Shown: positions 62,515 to 64,000 of the stretch, in pieces
Numbering within the stretch: position 1 is the stretch's first letter
Layout of the letters: each line of letters begins with the position of its first letter
Origin: Annona cherimola
Taxonomy: Eukaryota > Streptophyta > Magnoliopsida > Magnoliales > Annonaceae
Length of the DNA stretch: 64,000 nt
NCBI GenBank assembly: GCA_030490835.1
Contig: CM059974.1
Location: 9,493,501 to 9,557,500 of the forward strand
Direction of reading: 5' to 3'
Notes under the pieces: model-generated
What the model was told of the DNA's origin: nothing
The model's database searches: none
The model's input: the letters and a program-made list of their open reading frames with translations, nothing else
Position numbers and translations under genes: made by a program

Positions 62515-63142
62515 CAGTGCATTAGAACTTCAGTGCATTTTAACGCAAATGCAAAACGCATTTTTTTTGATAAATATGCAAAACTCATATATATATATAT
62601 ATATTTTAATATTTTATAAAATTATTAATCTAGATAAAATTTATATTTGGCGTATTTGACTATACCAAAAACAATTTTATTTAAAACTTTTTATTCTTTA
62701 CAACTCTCTTATTTTTTATTTTTTAAAAGATTTTCTTACACATCTACCATACTTTCGATCACTTCTACATAGTTACTCGTATGACTAATTTATTTATTTT
62801 CATTTTATTCTCTTCAATTCTCATTATTATCATTATCATATGACATTATTTTCTTTAATTTCAAAAGCTTTTTATCTAAAATTTTTATCACTTCTCGAAT
62901 ACACCCATATTAAATTTTAATCATTTTTGATAATGTGTATACAAATTTTCTAAAAAAGGGTCTAGTCATTTTAAATAACTAAAATAATCGTGTTTAAAAA
63001 TAAACACATATACGCACATCTTTAAAAATGGTAAAAGTATATACACTTAGGTTAAGAATATTATAAAAAACTTTCAAAAAAACAAAATTAACTTGTGCAC
63101 TGAGCTGCACTAAAATTTTAATGCACTAGAGTGCACTGAAAT
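62515..63142. mobile_element. Family B foldback element split by a family A element
   Basis: The left part 62515-62649 has GCCAGTGCATTAGAACTTC, CAGTGCATTTTAACGC and the core TTATTAATCTAGATAAAAT. The right part 62908-63142 resumes the core (TAATCATTTTTGATAATG) and ends GTGCACTGAGCTGCAC then GCACTAGAGTGCACTG. The family A element lies between. An (AT)n run is at 62587-62604. Confidence 0.6.
62650..62907 (-). mobile_element. Family A MITE, copy 13, nested in family B
   Basis: Starts GCGTATTTGACTATACC and ends CACTTCTCGAATACACCC. The core TAGTTACTCGTATGACTAAT is in reverse orientation. ATAT/TAT lies at both borders, similar to the TAT flanks of copy 1. Confidence 0.6.
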
Positions 63143-63749
63143 TACAAAAAAATAAAAAATAAAAATAAAAATTCTCCTTCCCTCGATGCGTAATGAATCC
63201 ATGTTTAAATGCATCCAGATGTATTGAAATTTCAATATACCTAGGTGCAAAACCTATTTTAAAAATTTTTTTACCAGTGCCAGGCTGCATCAGCTAACGA
63301 AGGTCACGCCCATGCAAGAAAGAACCCCGAGAAACTGGTATTTTCGAATTGAAACAATTGAATATGAATGGCACAGTATCCGAGTAAACTAACAGTGCAT
63401 CGTCGAATAATTGGTAGCTTATTAGTGCCACCCCTGGTACGTACGTTATTAATGTCACCTCGGACGCGCACTATCTTTCCCATGCAAAACAGATGTGTCA
63501 ACCCAAGGAACAGAGGCAGGAAGACGCTTTTCTTCCCAGCTTTGACAAATGGAGTAACAACGGCGCATGTATTCACCAAATCAGAAGAATGAACCTAGTC
63601 AAAACTCAGAAGGCATATGGCGCACAAAGTAGGCCACCAAACCATACGAGCTGGAATGAAGACATGAGACTATGGAGACGAGAGACAATCAAGAAAGGAA
63701 ATATAAAACTTGGCACTTCTTCCGCGGGAAAGACAGAAAGATGATTCTA
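63143..63749. other. Intergenic, downstream of the minus-strand gene
   Basis: 63150-63265 contains GCATCCAGATGTATTG and CAATATACCTAGGTGC, further family B end-like palindromes without a body. The remainder up to the stop codon at 63750 would include the 3' untranslated region of the minus-strand gene. Confidence 0.4.
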
Positions 63750-64000
63750 TCATGACTTCTGAGAGGGATCATCCTGCGTTCTGCCTTTGCCTCTGAGCAT
63801 GTCACCAAAGTTACCCCTCATGATCCGCCTGAATGTTGTGTCCTCTGGAGGAGGTGGCTGTGAAGTTGCAGCAGTGGTGGCAGGCGCAGTTGGGGACAGA
63901 GTTGAAGCCATCTCGGCCGGTGAGTCTCCACCATCTCTCTTACCCAGAAGACCACTCTCACCAAAGAAACTGGTCACGGATGAAGGAATGCCAAGATGAG
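63750..64000 (-). CDS. C-terminal end of an unidentified protein (rest outside the window)
   Basis: Read on the minus strand, about 83 codons stay open from the window edge to the TGA at 63750-63752. The order is a Gly/Ser stretch (HLGIPSSVTSFFGESGLLG), an acidic and basic segment, an Ala/Thr/Pro-rich linker (STLSPTAPATTAATSQPPPP), then a conserved-looking basic end, EDTTFRRIMRGNFGDMLRGK, before DDPSQKS. The amino acid composition and absence of stops up to the edge favour a real last exon. The family is not recognised. The amphipathic Phe/Arg/Met segment near the end could be a binding motif; this is inference. Confidence 0.55.
   Translation of the reverse strand, partial: HLGIPSSVTSFFGESGLLGKRDGGDSPAEMASTLSPTAPATTAATSQPPPPEDTTFRRIMRGNFGDMLRGKGRTQDDPSQKS

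Overview
The window is nuclear DNA of a flowering plant. The genes are split by many GT-AG introns with T-rich acceptors, two proteins begin with serine-rich plastid-type presequences, and the space between genes is very AT-rich and full of short non-autonomous DNA transposons. I cannot name the species. No gag/pol or transposase reading frame, rRNA, organellar block or CRISPR array is visible.

There are six genes. (1) 1-3055 (+): the last five exons of a WD40/transducin-like protein. Exon-like debris that I could not identify follows to about 5660. (2) 7224-12304 (+): a complete eight-exon gene for a plastid-targeted metallo-beta-lactamase-fold protein with a degenerate metal motif. (3) 35022-36951 (+): a two-exon gene for a PB1-domain protein with a Q/P-rich tail. 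(4) 42367-48282 (+): a plant MurG homologue, with an in-frame stop near its 5' end that only a GC-AG intron would remove. (5) 51059-58366 (+): a nine-exon gene for a UCP031088-type alpha/beta hydrolase with an intact Ser-Asp-His triad. (6) 63750-64000 (-): the C-terminal end of an unidentified protein.

The long gene-poor stretch from 12.3 to 35 kb, and most other gaps, are built from four kinds of small element, called here A to D. Family A is about 240-290 bp, has GGTGTGTTTGG-like ends and about 14 copies. Family B is about 300-350 bp, is a near-complete inverted repeat, and carries short variable palindromes such as GTGCACCCGGGTGCAC at its ends. Group C is hAT-like, with 8-bp target duplications. 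Group D has long inverted repeats and, where visible, 9-bp target duplications, so it is Mutator-like. Several are nested (A in B, A in D, D in C), which gives an order of insertion. A two-level tandem repeat lies at 39351-40214. Five GC-richer islands (around 22.4, 29.2, 30.9, 32.9 and 38 kb) have no gene I can recognise.

The plastid theme recurs: the MurG homologue and the hydrolase are neighbours in the same orientation. From memory, the Arabidopsis counterparts (At1g73740 and At1g73750) are also adjacent, which would make this a conserved gene pair.
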